DNA of 64,000 nt from an uncultured Pelagibacteraceae bacterium (lineage in GTDB: Bacteria > Pseudomonadota > Alphaproteobacteria > Pelagibacterales > Pelagibacteraceae). The number at the start of each line of letters is the position of its first letter. Within the stretch, counting starts at the first letter, position 1. The stretch spans positions 225,200-289,199 of the forward strand of contig CACIJY010000001.1 of assembly GCA_902587095.1 (NCBI GenBank), given 5' to 3'. Below, piece after piece: positions 1-9,382 of this stretch. Both the position numbers and the translations under genes were made by a program. A model generated the notes under the pieces. It saw only the letters and a list, made by a program, of their open reading frames with translations, was not told the DNA's origin and searched no databases.

Positions 1-898
1 CGATAAAAGTTTCTTTTCCTTGTATCGCAATCTCTTCTAATGTTTCTACACAATCTGATGCGAAACCGGGGCAAATAACCAATATGTTTTTTTTTCCTTG
101 TTTTGGAATTTCTTCTAAAGTTTTATCAGTATAAGGTCTAAGCCATTCCTGTGGTCCAAACCTTGATTGAAATGTTGTTATAATATCAATGCTTTTAAAC
201 TTTTCTTTTAGAAGTCTTGTCGTTTTCATGCAATAACAATGATATGGATCTCCTTTTTCAAAATATTTTTTTGGTATTCCGTGGTAAGATGCAACAATTA
301 AATCTGGTTTCCAGTTGATTTCGGAAATTTTCTTTTTAATTGAATTAACAATTGCATCTATATAGAGAGGGTTTTCTTCGTAGTGAGATACGATTTGAAG
401 GCTGGGCTGCCACCTTAAGCTCATTAAAGATCTAAATACTTCGTCACAAACAGTTGCGGTTGTTGGCGATGCATATTGAGGGTAAAGAGGTAATATTATC
501 AAATTTTCACAGCCTTTTTCTTTAAGGTCTTTAATTTTTCCCTTAATACTTGGTGACCCGTATCTCATCGCAAAGTCTATTATTAGATTTTCCATATTAG
601 ATTTTTTTGATAATTTTTCAGTTTGCATCATCGTATAGTATCTAAGCGGAGACATGTTCTTATCTTTCATCCAAATTTCTTTATAAGCTTTTGCTGTTTT
701 GGAAGGTCTAAATGTTAGTATGAAAAGATTTAATATTATTTGCCACAGAAATGGGTTAACCTCTATAACTCTTCTATCAGATAAAAATTCTTTTAAGTAT
801 TTTCTTATATCGAACCAACTGGTGCTATCTGGGGTGCCAAGATTGATTAGCAATACTCCTGTTTTTCCATAGTTAACTTTTGGGTGATTTTCATTCAT
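1..898 (-). CDS. hemH: Ferrochelatase, C-terminal end cut by window
   Basis: Ferrochelatase inserts Fe2+ into protoporphyrin IX, the last step of heme synthesis. I translated the minus strand by eye: the protein opens MNENHPKVNYGKTGVLLINL and has the family's LINLGTP start, an ASYHGIPKKYF segment carrying the catalytic His, and PGFASDCVETLEE. The frame stays open to base 1, so the C-terminus lies outside the window. The ATG (898-896) overlaps the hemE stop as ATGA, so the two genes are translationally coupled with hemE upstream. It is heme-pathway partner to hemE here and hemC/hemD at 34191-35802. Confidence 0.93.
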   Translation of the reverse strand, partial: MNENHPKVNYGKTGVLLINLGTPDSTSWFDIRKYLKEFLSDRRVIEVNPFLWQIILNLFILTFRPSKTAKAYKEIWMKDKNMSPLRYYTMMQTEKLSKKSNMENLIIDFAMRYGSPSIKGKIKDLKEKGCENLIILPLYPQYASPTTATVCDEVFRSLMSLRWQPSLQIVSHYEENPLYIDAIVNSIKKKISEINWKPDLIVASYHGIPKKYFEKGDPYHCYCMKTTRLLKEKFKSIDIITTFQSRFGPQEWLRPYTDKTLEEIPKQGKKNILVICPGFASDCVETLEEIAIQGKETFI

Positions 899-1896
899 GA
901 GTAATTTTTAACCAATTTAACTAAATAATCTACCATACCTGGGTCAGTATTCGGTAATACACCATGACCAAGATTAAAAATATACGGTTTATCCTTAAAA
1001 ATATCTAAATATTTTTTAACATTTATTTCTAATTCCTCTTTGCTACCAATTAAGAAATTTGGATCTAGTCCTCCTTGCACCGTTATATCTATAGTTTTTG
1101 AGATTAACATTGGGTCAACATCATAATCTATACTAATTACATTTGGATTAACTGCACCAACATATTCTTTATAGTCCTTAATTCCTTTTGGAAAACATAT
1201 GGCTGGAGTTTTTTTCGATTTCACAAAGTCCACAAGATCTTTGGTGGGTTTATATATGTATTTTTCATAATCTTTTTTATCTAAAAGACCTGCCCAACTA
1301 TCAAATATTTGAATTATTGTTGCACCATTATTAATTTGGTTTTCAATATGAATTTTAAGGAATTTAATTATAATTATTAATAAATCATCAATAAATTTTT
1401 TGTCATTGACATTAATATTTAATTTTTCATTTTTTGGAGACTTTCGATTTAACATATAGACAAGAATTGTCCAAGGAGCCCCGACAAATCCTATTAGATC
1501 TTTATCTTTTATTTCGTCTTTATCTTTTGTTTTATGTATAGCGTTATAAACTGGTTTTAATTTGTTCACAAATTCAGACTCTTGTACATTGGAAATTTTA
1601 TTAAAATTTATTTCACCCAACATTGGACCAAAATCTTTCTTAAAATTAACAGTTTGGCCTAGGGCATGAGGGACTAACAAAATATCAGAGAATATTATTG
1701 CTGCATCTATGTCAAATCTTTTTAATGGTTGTACCGTAATTTCAGAAGATAAATTTTCATTTAAACATAACTTTATAAAATCTTGGTTATTTTCCCTAAT
1801 TCTTCTGAATTCTGGTAAATATCTACCTGCTTGTCTCATAAGCCATATACAATTACCATTAGATTTCTTTTTTATACATTTCTGCAAAACAGTCAT
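895..1896 (-). CDS. hemE: Uroporphyrinogen decarboxylase
   Basis: HemE decarboxylates the four acetate side chains of uroporphyrinogen III to give coproporphyrinogen III, in the cytoplasm. The 333-residue length is normal. The N-terminal signature WLMRQAGRYLPEFR is near residues 18-31 and the substrate-binding IIFSDILLVPHALG near 67-80; late motifs are VQGGLDPN and FNLGHGVLP. The stop overlaps the hemH start. The gene points away from the AT-rich gap at 1897-2180, and a hemE border is the classic landmark of alphaproteobacterial replication origins. Confidence 0.97.
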   Translation of the reverse strand: MTVLQKCIKKKSNGNCIWLMRQAGRYLPEFRRIRENNQDFIKLCLNENLSSEITVQPLKRFDIDAAIIFSDILLVPHALGQTVNFKKDFGPMLGEINFNKISNVQESEFVNKLKPVYNAIHKTKDKDEIKDKDLIGFVGAPWTILVYMLNRKSPKNEKLNINVNDKKFIDDLLIIIIKFLKIHIENQINNGATIIQIFDSWAGLLDKKDYEKYIYKPTKDLVDFVKSKKTPAICFPKGIKDYKEYVGAVNPNVISIDYDVDPMLISKTIDITVQGGLDPNFLIGSKEELEINVKKYLDIFKDKPYIFNLGHGVLPNTDPGMVDYLVKLVKNYS

Positions 1897-2180
1897 AATA
1901 ATAGATTAAGTAATATTTATATTATTTGTATTAGAGTTGTTAATATTGAATATTACTATTTTCTAACACTTTTATAACATTTTTTTCACAATTAATTTCT
2001 TTAAATAAATCATAAAAAATAAGGATGATAGTGATTAATATAATTTTATTCAAAAATCTATATATTGGTTATAAACATGTTTAATAATGTTATTAAAAAG
2101 CCTTTTTTTTATTTTAGATGATAGAATTTGCAAGTTTGTTTATAAATTAATATTAATACAAAAATCTTTATTAATTATAC
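1897..2180. other. Predicted chromosome replication origin (oriC)
   Basis: This 284-bp gap between divergent hemE and the PPDK-regulator gene is about 14% G+C by hand count (23 G, 18 C), well below its surroundings. It holds two inverted copies of TTATAAACA, a DnaA-box-like 9-mer two mismatches from TTATCCACA, at 2069-2077 (+) and 2137-2145 (-). It also has a perfect 15-bp palindrome at 1941-1955 (7-bp arms) and several A/T runs that could unwind. Caulobacter and Rickettsia origins lie at the same hemE/RP001-type junction. I see no GANTC site and no convincing ORF. The call rests mainly on conserved position; box matches are weak. Confidence 0.72.
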
Positions 2181-3005
2181 ATGAGTAATACATATGAAAT
2201 TTATTTAGTCTCAGATTCAACTGGTGAGACGCTTGAGAGGATATTTCTTGCTATAAAGGCCCAGTTTAAAAATTTCAATTATAAAACACATTATTTTTCA
2301 TTTACGCGAACTGAAAATCAGATATTAAAAATTATAGAAAATTCCGTAAAAAATAAGAATTCTATTTTTCTATATACAATAGTTGATAATAAACTTGCTC
2401 AATTTTTATCAACAGAATGTAATAAAAAAAATATTCCATGTTTTGGAGTTTTGGGAGACCTTATTTTAACCTTTTCAAAATTATTAAATCAAGAAGCTAG
2501 CCACATCCCAAGTGGACAACACGTTATGAACGAGGACTATTATAAAAAAATTGAGGCTATACAATTTACGATGAACCATGATGATGGAAACTCATTAGAG
2601 GACATAGGCAAATCAGATATAATCTTATTAGGAGTTAGTAGAACTAGCAAAACACCTACTTCAATTTATTTAGCTAACAAAGGTATGAAAATTTCAAATA
2701 TACCACTGATTAACGAACAATCAGTTCCAAAATCTCTAAAAGAAAAACCGAATTGCACCTGCATTATAGGTCTAACAGCTGAACCCGATAGGTTGGTTGA
2801 TTTAAGAAAAAATAGGATGCAATCGATAAAGGAAAATGAAAATAAAAATTATATAGATTTTGATAAAATTAAAAACGAAATAGAAACTTCAAAAAAATTG
2901 TTTCAGAAATACAATTGGCCATCCATAGATGTTACAAGAAAGTCAGTTGAAGAAACTGCAGCCTCTATATTAAAAATACACGATATATTTAATCAAAATG
3001 AATAA
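2181..3005 (+). CDS. Pyruvate,phosphate dikinase (PEP synthase) regulatory protein, DUF299 family
   Basis: This bifunctional family uses ADP to phosphorylate, and phosphate to reactivate, the catalytic-loop threonine of pyruvate,phosphate dikinase or PEP synthase, so it sets flux between pyruvate and PEP. The 274 residues are typical. The protein opens with YLVSDSTGETLERI, and the nucleotide loop GVSRTSKTPTS is near residues 151-161. It is the first gene right of the putative origin, the position held by RP001-type genes in Caulobacter and Rickettsia. The last 8 bases overlap maf. Whether the partner is PPDK or PpsA cannot be told here. Confidence 0.9.
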   Translation: MSNTYEIYLVSDSTGETLERIFLAIKAQFKNFNYKTHYFSFTRTENQILKIIENSVKNKNSIFLYTIVDNKLAQFLSTECNKKNIPCFGVLGDLILTFSKLLNQEASHIPSGQHVMNEDYYKKIEAIQFTMNHDDGNSLEDIGKSDIILLGVSRTSKTPTSIYLANKGMKISNIPLINEQSVPKSLKEKPNCTCIIGLTAEPDRLVDLRKNRMQSIKENENKNYIDFDKIKNEIETSKKLFQKYNWPSIDVTRKSVEETAASILKIHDIFNQNE

Positions 3006-3582
3006 AATAATATTAGCCTCAAAAAGCGAAGTGAGAAAAAAAATCTTAATAGAAAATGGAATATCTTGTGATGTAGAACCATCTAAAGTTGATGAAAATG
3101 TCATTAAAGAGTCATTGTTAAAAGAGGGGGCAACACCAGAAATAATATCTAAGAGTCTAGCAGAATTAAAAGCTAACAAAATAAGTAATAAAAATCCAGC
3201 CGAATTAGTGTTGGGCGCTGATAGCGTTATAGATTTAGACGGTGAGATAATTTCTAAACCCAAATCTCGAGAAGAAGCATTTAATATTCTTAAAAAAATG
3301 AATGGCAAAAGCCATTTTTTAATTAGCTCAGTTTGTATTTCTCAAAATGGAAATATGATATGGAATTATACTGATCAAGCAGAATTAGTAATGAAAGAAT
3401 TTAGTGACAAAGAGTTAGGAGACTACCTGGCAAAAATATCAGACCAAAATCTTTATGCATACAACGTATATCAAATAGAAGGCGAGGGTAAAAAATTATT
3501 TAGTAAAATAAAAGGAGATAAAAACACAATTATGGGTTTGCCAATAACAAAAATTAAAACTTACTTACAGGAGCACAAATGA
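2998..3582 (+). CDS. maf: Maf-family nucleoside triphosphate pyrophosphatase
   Basis: Maf proteins hydrolyse non-canonical or modified nucleoside triphosphates to monophosphates (house-cleaning); older names call them septum-formation inhibitors. The 194-residue protein begins IILASKSEVRKKIL, the Maf signature, and has LGADSVIDLDGEIISKP in the middle with the catalytic acidic residue. It overlaps the preceding gene by 8 bp and aroE by 4 bp (ATGA), inside an apparent five-gene operon ending with dnaQ. Confidence 0.93.
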   Translation: MNKIILASKSEVRKKILIENGISCDVEPSKVDENVIKESLLKEGATPEIISKSLAELKANKISNKNPAELVLGADSVIDLDGEIISKPKSREEAFNILKKMNGKSHFLISSVCISQNGNMIWNYTDQAELVMKEFSDKELGDYLAKISDQNLYAYNVYQIEGEGKKLFSKIKGDKNTIMGLPITKIKTYLQEHK

Positions 3583-4361
3583 AGAAATTTTTTGTAATAG
3601 GCAACCCAATAAGCCATTCCCTTTCACCAGAGTTACATAATTTTTGGTTAAAAAAAAATAATATTGATGCGATTTATGAAAAAGTTAAATTAGAGGAAAA
3701 TGAATTAAAGGGTTTTATTGATAAATTAAGAAATGAAGAAATACATGGTATTAATGTAACAGTTCCTTTTAAAAATAAGGTTATAAAGTACATAGACAAA
3801 TTTAGCTTAGAGGTAGAGACTACTGATTCTGTTAATACAATTTATAAAAGTGGAAACGATATAATCGGTCACAATACAGATGTGGCTGGTTTTGAATTGG
3901 GCTTAAGACATTCTAAAATTAATGTTTTACACAAATCAATTTTTATTTTGGGGGCTGGAGGGGTGGTCCCCTCAATTATTTACTCTTTATTGAGTATGGG
4001 GTGTAAAAAAATATTTTTATCAAACAGAACTTTTGCAAAAGCTGAGAAGCTTAAAAAAAAATTTGATGAAATTGAAATCTTAAAGTGGGGAGAAATACCA
4101 GATTTCGATATAGTCATAAATGCTACAAGCGTTGGCTTGCTAGGAGATAGTTTAGACCTAAATCTTAAAGTAGCAGACAAGATTTTTTATGATGTTATTT
4201 ACAATCCAAAAGAGACAAAATTTTTAAAAAAAGCAAAAGAGAACGGAAATAAAATAGAAAATGGTCAATTAATGTTTATTTATCAAGCTAATCAGTCCTT
4301 CTCAATATGGAACAACGTAATACCTAAAATAGACGGGGAAGTTTTAAAAATATTTAAATGA
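3579..4361 (+). CDS. aroE: Shikimate dehydrogenase
   Basis: AroE reduces 3-dehydroshikimate to shikimate with NADPH in aromatic amino acid synthesis. The 260 residues include the shikimate-binding NPISHSLSPELHN (about 8-20), the catalytic Lys in NVTVPFKNKV, the Asp in HNTDVAGF, and the nucleotide-binding ILGAGGVVPSI. It is slightly shorter than E. coli AroE (272). The start overlaps maf by 4 bp and the end overlaps coaE by 4 bp. Confidence 0.95.
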   Translation: MKKFFVIGNPISHSLSPELHNFWLKKNNIDAIYEKVKLEENELKGFIDKLRNEEIHGINVTVPFKNKVIKYIDKFSLEVETTDSVNTIYKSGNDIIGHNTDVAGFELGLRHSKINVLHKSIFILGAGGVVPSIIYSLLSMGCKKIFLSNRTFAKAEKLKKKFDEIEILKWGEIPDFDIVINATSVGLLGDSLDLNLKVADKIFYDVIYNPKETKFLKKAKENGNKIENGQLMFIYQANQSFSIWNNVIPKIDGEVLKIFK

Positions 4362-4945
4362 TTAAAATTATTTTAGTTGGAGATATTGGTTCAGGGAAAA
4401 CTTATGTTTCAAGGTTATTTAAAGTTCCTTGTTTTTCTGCAGACTTAGAGGTTAAAAAATTATACAAAAACAACAGAAAATGTTTCCAAAAATTAAAAAA
4501 AAAATTTCCCAAATTTATTAAAACTTTTCCAGTTAAAAAGTCGGAATTATCAAATCTTATTAAAAATAAATTTTCTGACTTAAAAAAGATTGGTTTAATA
4601 GTCCATCCTTTTGTCAGAAAGAGGATGAAGATTTTTTTAAAAAAAAATAAAAGAAAAAAGGCTGTTGTTTTGGATATTCCTTTATATTTAGAAAATAAAA
4701 TGTACGAAAAAAATGATGTTATAATATTTCTTAAAACAAGAAGAAAAGATGTTGATATAAGATTGAGGAATAGAAAAAACTTCAATCAAAAAATACTAAA
4801 TATTCTTAGAAAATCTCAACTTAATTTAAGACAGAAACAATTGAAATCAGATTATTTATTGGTAAATAAATTTAGTAGTGTAATCATGAAAAAGAAGATT
4901 AAAATACTTAAGGCAAAGATATTAAATGATAGAAGTAGTTCTTGA
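4358..4945 (+). CDS. coaE: Dephospho-CoA kinase
   Basis: CoaE phosphorylates the 3' hydroxyl of dephospho-CoA, the final step of coenzyme A synthesis. The P-loop GDIGSGKT is at residues 8-15, followed by the SADLEVKKLY segment typical of CoaE. The 195 residues are normal, and the protein is very Lys-rich even for this genome. It overlaps aroE by 4 bp and dnaQ by 20 bp. The maf-aroE-coaE-dnaQ order is conserved across alphaproteobacteria. Confidence 0.93.
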   Translation: MIKIILVGDIGSGKTYVSRLFKVPCFSADLEVKKLYKNNRKCFQKLKKKFPKFIKTFPVKKSELSNLIKNKFSDLKKIGLIVHPFVRKRMKIFLKKNKRKKAVVLDIPLYLENKMYEKNDVIIFLKTRRKDVDIRLRNRKNFNQKILNILRKSQLNLRQKQLKSDYLLVNKFSSVIMKKKIKILKAKILNDRSSS

Positions 4946-5585
4946 TACAGAAACAACAGGATTGTCAGTATCCAAAGGTCATCGTATTGTTGAAATTGGA
5001 TGTATTGAATTAAAAGATCAAATACCAACTAATAAAACTTTTCATTGCTATTTAAATCCACAAAGAAAAGTTTCTGAAGATGCTATAAAAGTTCATGGTT
5101 ACACAGATGAATTTTTATCTGATAAAAAAAAATTTTCAGAGATTGTTGATGATTTCTTACAATTTATAAAAAATAAAAAATTAATAATACATAACGCCGA
5201 ATTTGATATTTCACATATTAACAATGAACTCAAATTGATAGGCAGACCAATTATAAACAAAGATAGTGTTATTGATACACTTGATATTGCTAGAGAAAAA
5301 TACCCTGGATCTTCAATAAGTTTAGATGCTTTATGTAAAAGGTTTAGAATTGATAACTCAAGAAGAAAATTTCACACAGCTTTAATTGATTGTGAACTTT
5401 TGTCTAAAGTTTATATAAATTTGACTGACCAGAAGGAACCAAAATTAAACTTCCAAGCGGAAGAAATAATTAATACAAATAATTCTATAAAAACAGATTA
5501 CTGTAAAAAAATAGTCCTACCATCACAAGATGAACTAGAAAATCACAAAATTTTTATGAAAAAATCTTTAAAAAAAAATATTTAA
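4926..5585 (+). CDS. dnaQ: DNA polymerase III epsilon subunit (3'-5' proofreading exonuclease)
   Basis: DnaQ is the proofreading exonuclease of the replicative polymerase. The DEDDh residues are visible: DTETTG at residues 7-12 (Exo I), HNAEFDISHI near 88-97 (Exo II) and the HTALIDCELL segment near 154-163 (Exo III). At 219 residues it is close to the usual length, with a short C-terminal tail for the alpha subunit. The start is 20 bases inside coaE. The stop shares a TTAA with the convergent secB stop, leaving no room for a terminator. Confidence 0.95.
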   Translation: MIEVVLDTETTGLSVSKGHRIVEIGCIELKDQIPTNKTFHCYLNPQRKVSEDAIKVHGYTDEFLSDKKKFSEIVDDFLQFIKNKKLIIHNAEFDISHINNELKLIGRPIINKDSVIDTLDIAREKYPGSSISLDALCKRFRIDNSRRKFHTALIDCELLSKVYINLTDQKEPKLNFQAEEIINTNNSIKTDYCKKIVLPSQDELENHKIFMKKSLKKNI

Positions 5586-6004
5586 TTTTTTCTGTTTTTA
5601 TATAGTTCATTAAAATCTACTTTGTTTTCAAACTTCACATTTGGGTAGCCAGAATGTTTGAGTAAGTCTAAAAAAATTTTTTCAATTTTAGGATAAACTT
5701 CCGAAGGGACTTCTTTTAAAAAAATAGGCTCTAAAACTTCCTTTGTATTTACATCTTCATCAATTTTGACAATTACTGCATAAACCATTTCAAAATAACT
5801 ATTTTTTTGATTTTCATCAGCTTCTTTAAATTTTGTTGATATTGAAACTTCTGCCATTTTATTTTTTAAAGGCTTGGTATTTATATCTATAAATAGTTTA
5901 AATTTTGAAATATTTTCTTTAGTGTATATGTAGCTTTCAACATCCTTTGTCTCAGCCGAAATATCTTTAACAAATTCTCCGAGAATTCTAAATTTTTTTT
6001 CCAT
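5582..6004 (-). CDS. secB: Protein-export chaperone SecB
   Basis: SecB is a tetrameric cytosolic chaperone that keeps precursors unfolded and hands them to SecA. The 140-residue protein has the FVKDISAETK start region, a ...FEMVYAVIVKI-like strand and the HSGYPNVKF end region. It overlaps fxsA by 1 bp (fxsA is upstream) and meets dnaQ tail to tail. The dnaQ/secB convergence is common in alphaproteobacteria. Confidence 0.92.
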   Translation of the reverse strand: MEKKFRILGEFVKDISAETKDVESYIYTKENISKFKLFIDINTKPLKNKMAEVSISTKFKEADENQKNSYFEMVYAVIVKIDEDVNTKEVLEPIFLKEVPSEVYPKIEKIFLDLLKHSGYPNVKFENKVDFNELYKNRKN

Positions 6005-6408
6005 TATTTATCCTTATCTTCATATTCGCCTTCTATCAAATCATCTTTGATTTTTTCTTTTGTATATTTTTTACCTAAATAACTAAAAATTATATTTCGA
6101 GTTAGTGGAATAATTAAAAGAAAACCAAAAACGTCAGTTGCAAATCCTGGAATAATTAAAAGAGTCGCTGCAATAGCTAACGCAGCTCCCGACATAATTT
6201 CATATATAGGTACTTGGTTTTTATAAATTTGGGAAACACCAGATTTTAAAGTGCTTAAACCCTGTAATCTGACAAAAAATATACCTACGACGGCAGTTAA
6301 AAGTATGATTAGAATAGTGTTAAAAGCTCCTATTAGACCTCCAATTTGTATGAAAAGGTATATTTCAACAAGAGGAACAAATAAAATAATTAATAAAAGT
6401 GTGTTCAT
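6004..6408 (-). CDS. fxsA: FxsA family membrane protein
   Basis: This 134-residue inner-membrane protein has the FxsA pattern: FVPLVEIYLFIQIGG at the N-terminus, then LLTAVVGIFFVRLQGLSTL, and a second hydrophobic stretch with LLIIPGFATDVFGFLLIIP near residues 82-100. In E. coli, FxsA overproduction relieves F exclusion of phage T7; its normal role is unclear. The C-terminal tail is charged. It is coupled to secB downstream and divergent from the Tim44-domain gene across 58 bp. Confidence 0.9.
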   Translation of the reverse strand: MNTLLLIILFVPLVEIYLFIQIGGLIGAFNTILIILLTAVVGIFFVRLQGLSTLKSGVSQIYKNQVPIYEIMSGAALAIAATLLIIPGFATDVFGFLLIIPLTRNIIFSYLGKKYTKEKIKDDLIEGEYEDKDK

Positions 6409-6466
6409 TTGTCATTAATCTAATTTGCTAGTTGAAATTAAGCAATAGAGTAAATAATATAATAAT

Positions 6467-7054
6467 ATGAGTTATAGCTTTGAATATATAGATATAATAC
6501 TTTTAGCAATGATAGCGGGTTTTATTTTTTTAAGACTTAGAGGTATTTTAGGAAAAAAATCTGGTTTTGAAGAAGACATCACACAAAGCTTTCCGCACGA
6601 GTTTCCAAACACAAAACCTGTAAAAAAAACAAACTTTGATGTATTTGATGATAAAGCTAAATCAGAATTTTTGTCAGGCGCTAAGATTGCATATGAAACA
6701 ATAATTACAGATTTTTCTAATGGAAATTTAAAAAATATTAAAAGTCTTTTAGAGAAAAAAGTTTTCAAGCAATTTGAAGAAGCTATCTCTGAAAGAGAAA
6801 AACAAGGCAACAAATCTGAGACTACTTTCATAGGTATTAACTCTGCTGAAATCAAAAATCACGAACGAAATGGTAATTTTCTTGAAGTAACTGTTGAATT
6901 TGTAAGCGAGATTATTTCATGTGTAAAAGATAAAAATTCTAAAATTGTGGCAGGTGATCCAGAAAAAGTTAAAAAAGTTTATGATACCTGGAAGTTTTCA
7001 AAAGATGTAAAATCAAACGATCCAAATTGGTCGTTGATTGAAACCAGTGTTTAA
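6467..7054 (+). CDS. Tim44/TimA-domain protein
   Basis: Bacterial Tim44-like (TimA) proteins are membrane-associated relatives of the mitochondrial import motor subunit; their bacterial role is not settled. The 195-residue protein has an N-terminal membrane segment (about 5-26), a charged linker, and a C-terminal Tim44 domain containing SGAKIAYETIITDFSNGN and ending VYDTWKFSKDVKSNDPNW. The stop touches the TTG start of the Smr gene. In many alphaproteobacteria an mltA gene lies between these two; none is present here. Confidence 0.88.
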   Translation: MSYSFEYIDIILLAMIAGFIFLRLRGILGKKSGFEEDITQSFPHEFPNTKPVKKTNFDVFDDKAKSEFLSGAKIAYETIITDFSNGNLKNIKSLLEKKVFKQFEEAISEREKQGNKSETTFIGINSAEIKNHERNGNFLEVTVEFVSEIISCVKDKNSKIVAGDPEKVKKVYDTWKFSKDVKSNDPNWSLIETSV

Positions 7055-7459
7055 TTGAATAAAAAACTATCTAACAAAGATTTAAAAGACTGGAAAAATT
7101 TCTTAGAAAGTAACGAAAAGGTTCAAAATAAAGATAACCCTGAAGAGCAAATAAAATTTAAGAAAGAAGCAACGATAGATCTTCATGGATTTTCTCTAGA
7201 TCAAGCTAACAGCAGGGTAGAAAAGTTTATTATCGATTGTTTTGAAAAAAAAGTATTAAAATTAAATATTATTACAGGAAAAGGTTTAAGATCAAAAGTT
7301 GATAAAAATCCCTATCAATCAAAAAATTTAGGCATTTTAAAATATTCTGTTCCCGAATTTATAAAAACAAATACTGATTTAATGAAAATTATAAAAAAAA
7401 TTGATGACCAAACAGATAATAAAAATTCAGGTTTTTTTTCAGTATTCTTAAAATTATAA
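7055..7459 (+). CDS. Smr-domain protein (TTG start)
   Basis: Smr domains are nucleic-acid-binding and in some proteins nicking or RNA-cleaving modules; the role of this short version is unknown. The domain spans residues 35-105, with [17 protein letters not shown] and [12 protein letters not shown], the DLHG and GKG hallmarks. The start is TTG, immediately after the TAA of the Tim44 gene, with no ATG upstream in frame, so translation is probably coupled. The 3' end overlaps the convergent hslU by 6 bp. Confidence 0.85.
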   Translation: MNKKLSNKDLKDWKNFLESNEKVQNKDNPEEQIKFKKEATIDLHGFSLDQANSRVEKFIIDCFEKKVLKLNIITGKGLRSKVDKNPYQSKNLGILKYSVPEFIKTNTDLMKIIKKIDDQTDNKNSGFFSVFLKL

Positions 7460-8818
7460 AATAAACTTTGATAAATCGTTATCTTTTACTAATTGTCCAA
7501 GATTTTCTTTTACATATTTAGAGTCTATTACTATTTTTTCTCCAGATCTATCAGTTGCAGTGAAACTAATTTCATCAAGAATTCTCTCAATTATAGTATG
7601 AAGTCTCCTTGCGCCAATATTTTCTACAGACGAGTTAACTTCATTTGCAAGATTAGCAATAGTCTCAATACCGTCTTCAGAAAATTCTAGGTCAACATTT
7701 TCTGTCCTAAGTAACGCTTTGTATTGTTTGATCAAACTATTGTCTGGCTCTTTTAAAATTCTTTTAAAATCGTCACTTGTAAGAGCGTCTAATTCTACTC
7801 TTATTGGTAATCTTCCTTGAAGTTCAGGTAATAAATCTGATGGTTTTGCTAATTGAAAAGCTCCAGATGCAATGAACAAGATATGATCTGTTTTAACCGG
7901 TCCATACTTTGTACTAACTGTTGTACCCTCAATTAATGGAAGCAGATCCCTTTGAACACCTTCTCTTGAAACATCACCACCAACTCTGTCGGTTCTTCCT
8001 GAAATTTTATCTATTTCGTCCAAGAATACTATACCATTGTTTTCAGTAACGTTTTTTGCTGATTTTATAATCTTGTCTTGCTCAATTAGCTTGTCTGCTT
8101 CTTCATTAATTAAAATTTCATGAGACTCTTTAACAGTCATTTTTTTCTTCTTTACCTTACCTCCCATAGATTTTCCTAACATATCACCAATATTTATCAT
8201 TCCAATATTTGCGCCTGGCATTCCTGGAATCTCAAAGCTCGGCATGTTGTTAGACTCATTCGTGGCAATTTCTATTTCATTATCATCTAAGTCACCATCT
8301 CTTAGTCTCTTTCTAAAGCTTTCTCTTGTTGCAACAGATGCTTTGTTTCCGACTAAAGCATCCAATACTCTCTCTTCAGCTAATTTTTGAGCTTTTGCAT
8401 GAACTTCTTTTCTTTTTTTAACTTTTTCCATTGCAATAGCTATTTCGAGTAAGTCCCTGATTATTTGTTCAACGTCTCTTCCAACATATCCAACTTCAGT
8501 AAATCTTGTAGCTTCAACTTTTACAAAAGGTGCTTCTGCTAACTTTGATAATCTCCTTGATATTTCTGTTTTTCCAACTCCAGTTGGACCAATCATTAAA
8601 ATATTCTTTGGCAGCACTTCGTCTCGCATATCACCTGTTAAAGCTTGTCTTCTCCACCTATTTCTTAATGCGATTGCAACAGCTCTTTTAGCTTTATTTT
8701 GACCAACTACATACCTATCTAACTCAGAAACAATTTCTCTTGGAGATAATGAGTCAATGTGATTTTGTTTTTTTTCCTCGGTTTTCTTTGGGAAAGATTT
8801 TACGTTAGATTTTTCCAT
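7454..8818 (-). CDS. hslU: ATP-dependent protease ATPase subunit HslU (ClpY)
   Basis: HslU unfolds substrates and feeds them into the HslV peptidase. The 454-residue AAA+ protein shows [20 protein letters not shown] at its N-terminal end, Walker [16 protein letters not shown] near residues 72-86, an intermediate I-domain, Walker [13 protein letters not shown], and a C-terminal LSKFIL tail of the kind that docks into HslV. The start shares one base with the hslV stop, so the pair is coupled. Confidence 0.97.
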   Translation of the reverse strand: MEKSNVKSFPKKTEEKKQNHIDSLSPREIVSELDRYVVGQNKAKRAVAIALRNRWRRQALTGDMRDEVLPKNILMIGPTGVGKTEISRRLSKLAEAPFVKVEATRFTEVGYVGRDVEQIIRDLLEIAIAMEKVKKRKEVHAKAQKLAEERVLDALVGNKASVATRESFRKRLRDGDLDDNEIEIATNESNNMPSFEIPGMPGANIGMINIGDMLGKSMGGKVKKKKMTVKESHEILINEEADKLIEQDKIIKSAKNVTENNGIVFLDEIDKISGRTDRVGGDVSREGVQRDLLPLIEGTTVSTKYGPVKTDHILFIASGAFQLAKPSDLLPELQGRLPIRVELDALTSDDFKRILKEPDNSLIKQYKALLRTENVDLEFSEDGIETIANLANEVNSSVENIGARRLHTIIERILDEISFTATDRSGEKIVIDSKYVKENLGQLVKDNDLSKFIL

Positions 8819-9333
8819 TAAATTTTTTCAACTTTTATATTATGATTTGTAAATACACAGATATCAGCTGCTACCTGTATAGCTTTTTTTGCGACTTCCT
8901 CTGCTTTCAATTCTGTATCCATTAATACTTTAGCAGCAGCCAGAGCATAATTTCCACCTGAACCAATTCCAATGACATCTCCTTCAGGTTCCAAAACATC
9001 TCCAGTGCCTGAAATTATAAAACTTTTTTCTTTATCGCCGATCGCCATAAGAGCTTCTAATCTTCTTAAGTATTTATCTGTTCTCCAATCTTTAGCCAAT
9101 TCAACAGCCGCTCTTGTTAAATTCCCTGCATGCTTTTCCAGTTTAGCCTCTAATCTTTCAAATAAAGTTAGTGCATCAGCTGTCGATCCGGCAAACCCAG
9201 CGATCACATTTCTTTTCTCAATTTTACGAACCTTGTTGGCATTACTTTTGATCACTGTATTTCCCATACTCACTTGACCATCGCTTGCCACAACTACGTC
9301 ATTATTTTTTCTTACAAGTACTATCGTTGTCAT
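8818..9333 (-). CDS. hslV: ATP-dependent protease peptidase subunit HslV (ClpQ)
   Basis: HslV is the proteasome-like threonine peptidase of the HslUV complex. The protein starts [12 protein letters not shown]; after Met removal Thr2 becomes the nucleophile, as in the family. [14 protein letters not shown], the [14 protein letters not shown] segment and [12 protein letters not shown] are typical, and 171 residues is normal. The promoter should lie in the 90-bp gap shared with hisB, which holds a 16-bp palindrome. Confidence 0.97.
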   Translation of the reverse strand: MTTIVLVRKNNDVVVASDGQVSMGNTVIKSNANKVRKIEKRNVIAGFAGSTADALTLFERLEAKLEKHAGNLTRAAVELAKDWRTDKYLRRLEALMAIGDKEKSFIISGTGDVLEPEGDVIGIGSGGNYALAAAKVLMDTELKAEEVAKKAIQVAADICVFTNHNIKVEKI

Positions 9334-9382
9334 ATCAGTTAAATGGATACTAATTTTAAATGTTCAAGAGCTAAATTAACTG

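Noticed and set aside
2970..3308. Minus-strand ORF of 112 codons over maf
   Set aside because: It is antisense to a conserved gene, has a Ser/Leu/Ile-rich shadow composition and no recognisable domain.
4490..4660. Long A runs in coaE as a frameshift signal
   Set aside because: The frame is intact through the runs and the protein keeps normal length; poly-Lys/Asn stretches are common in this AT-rich DNA.
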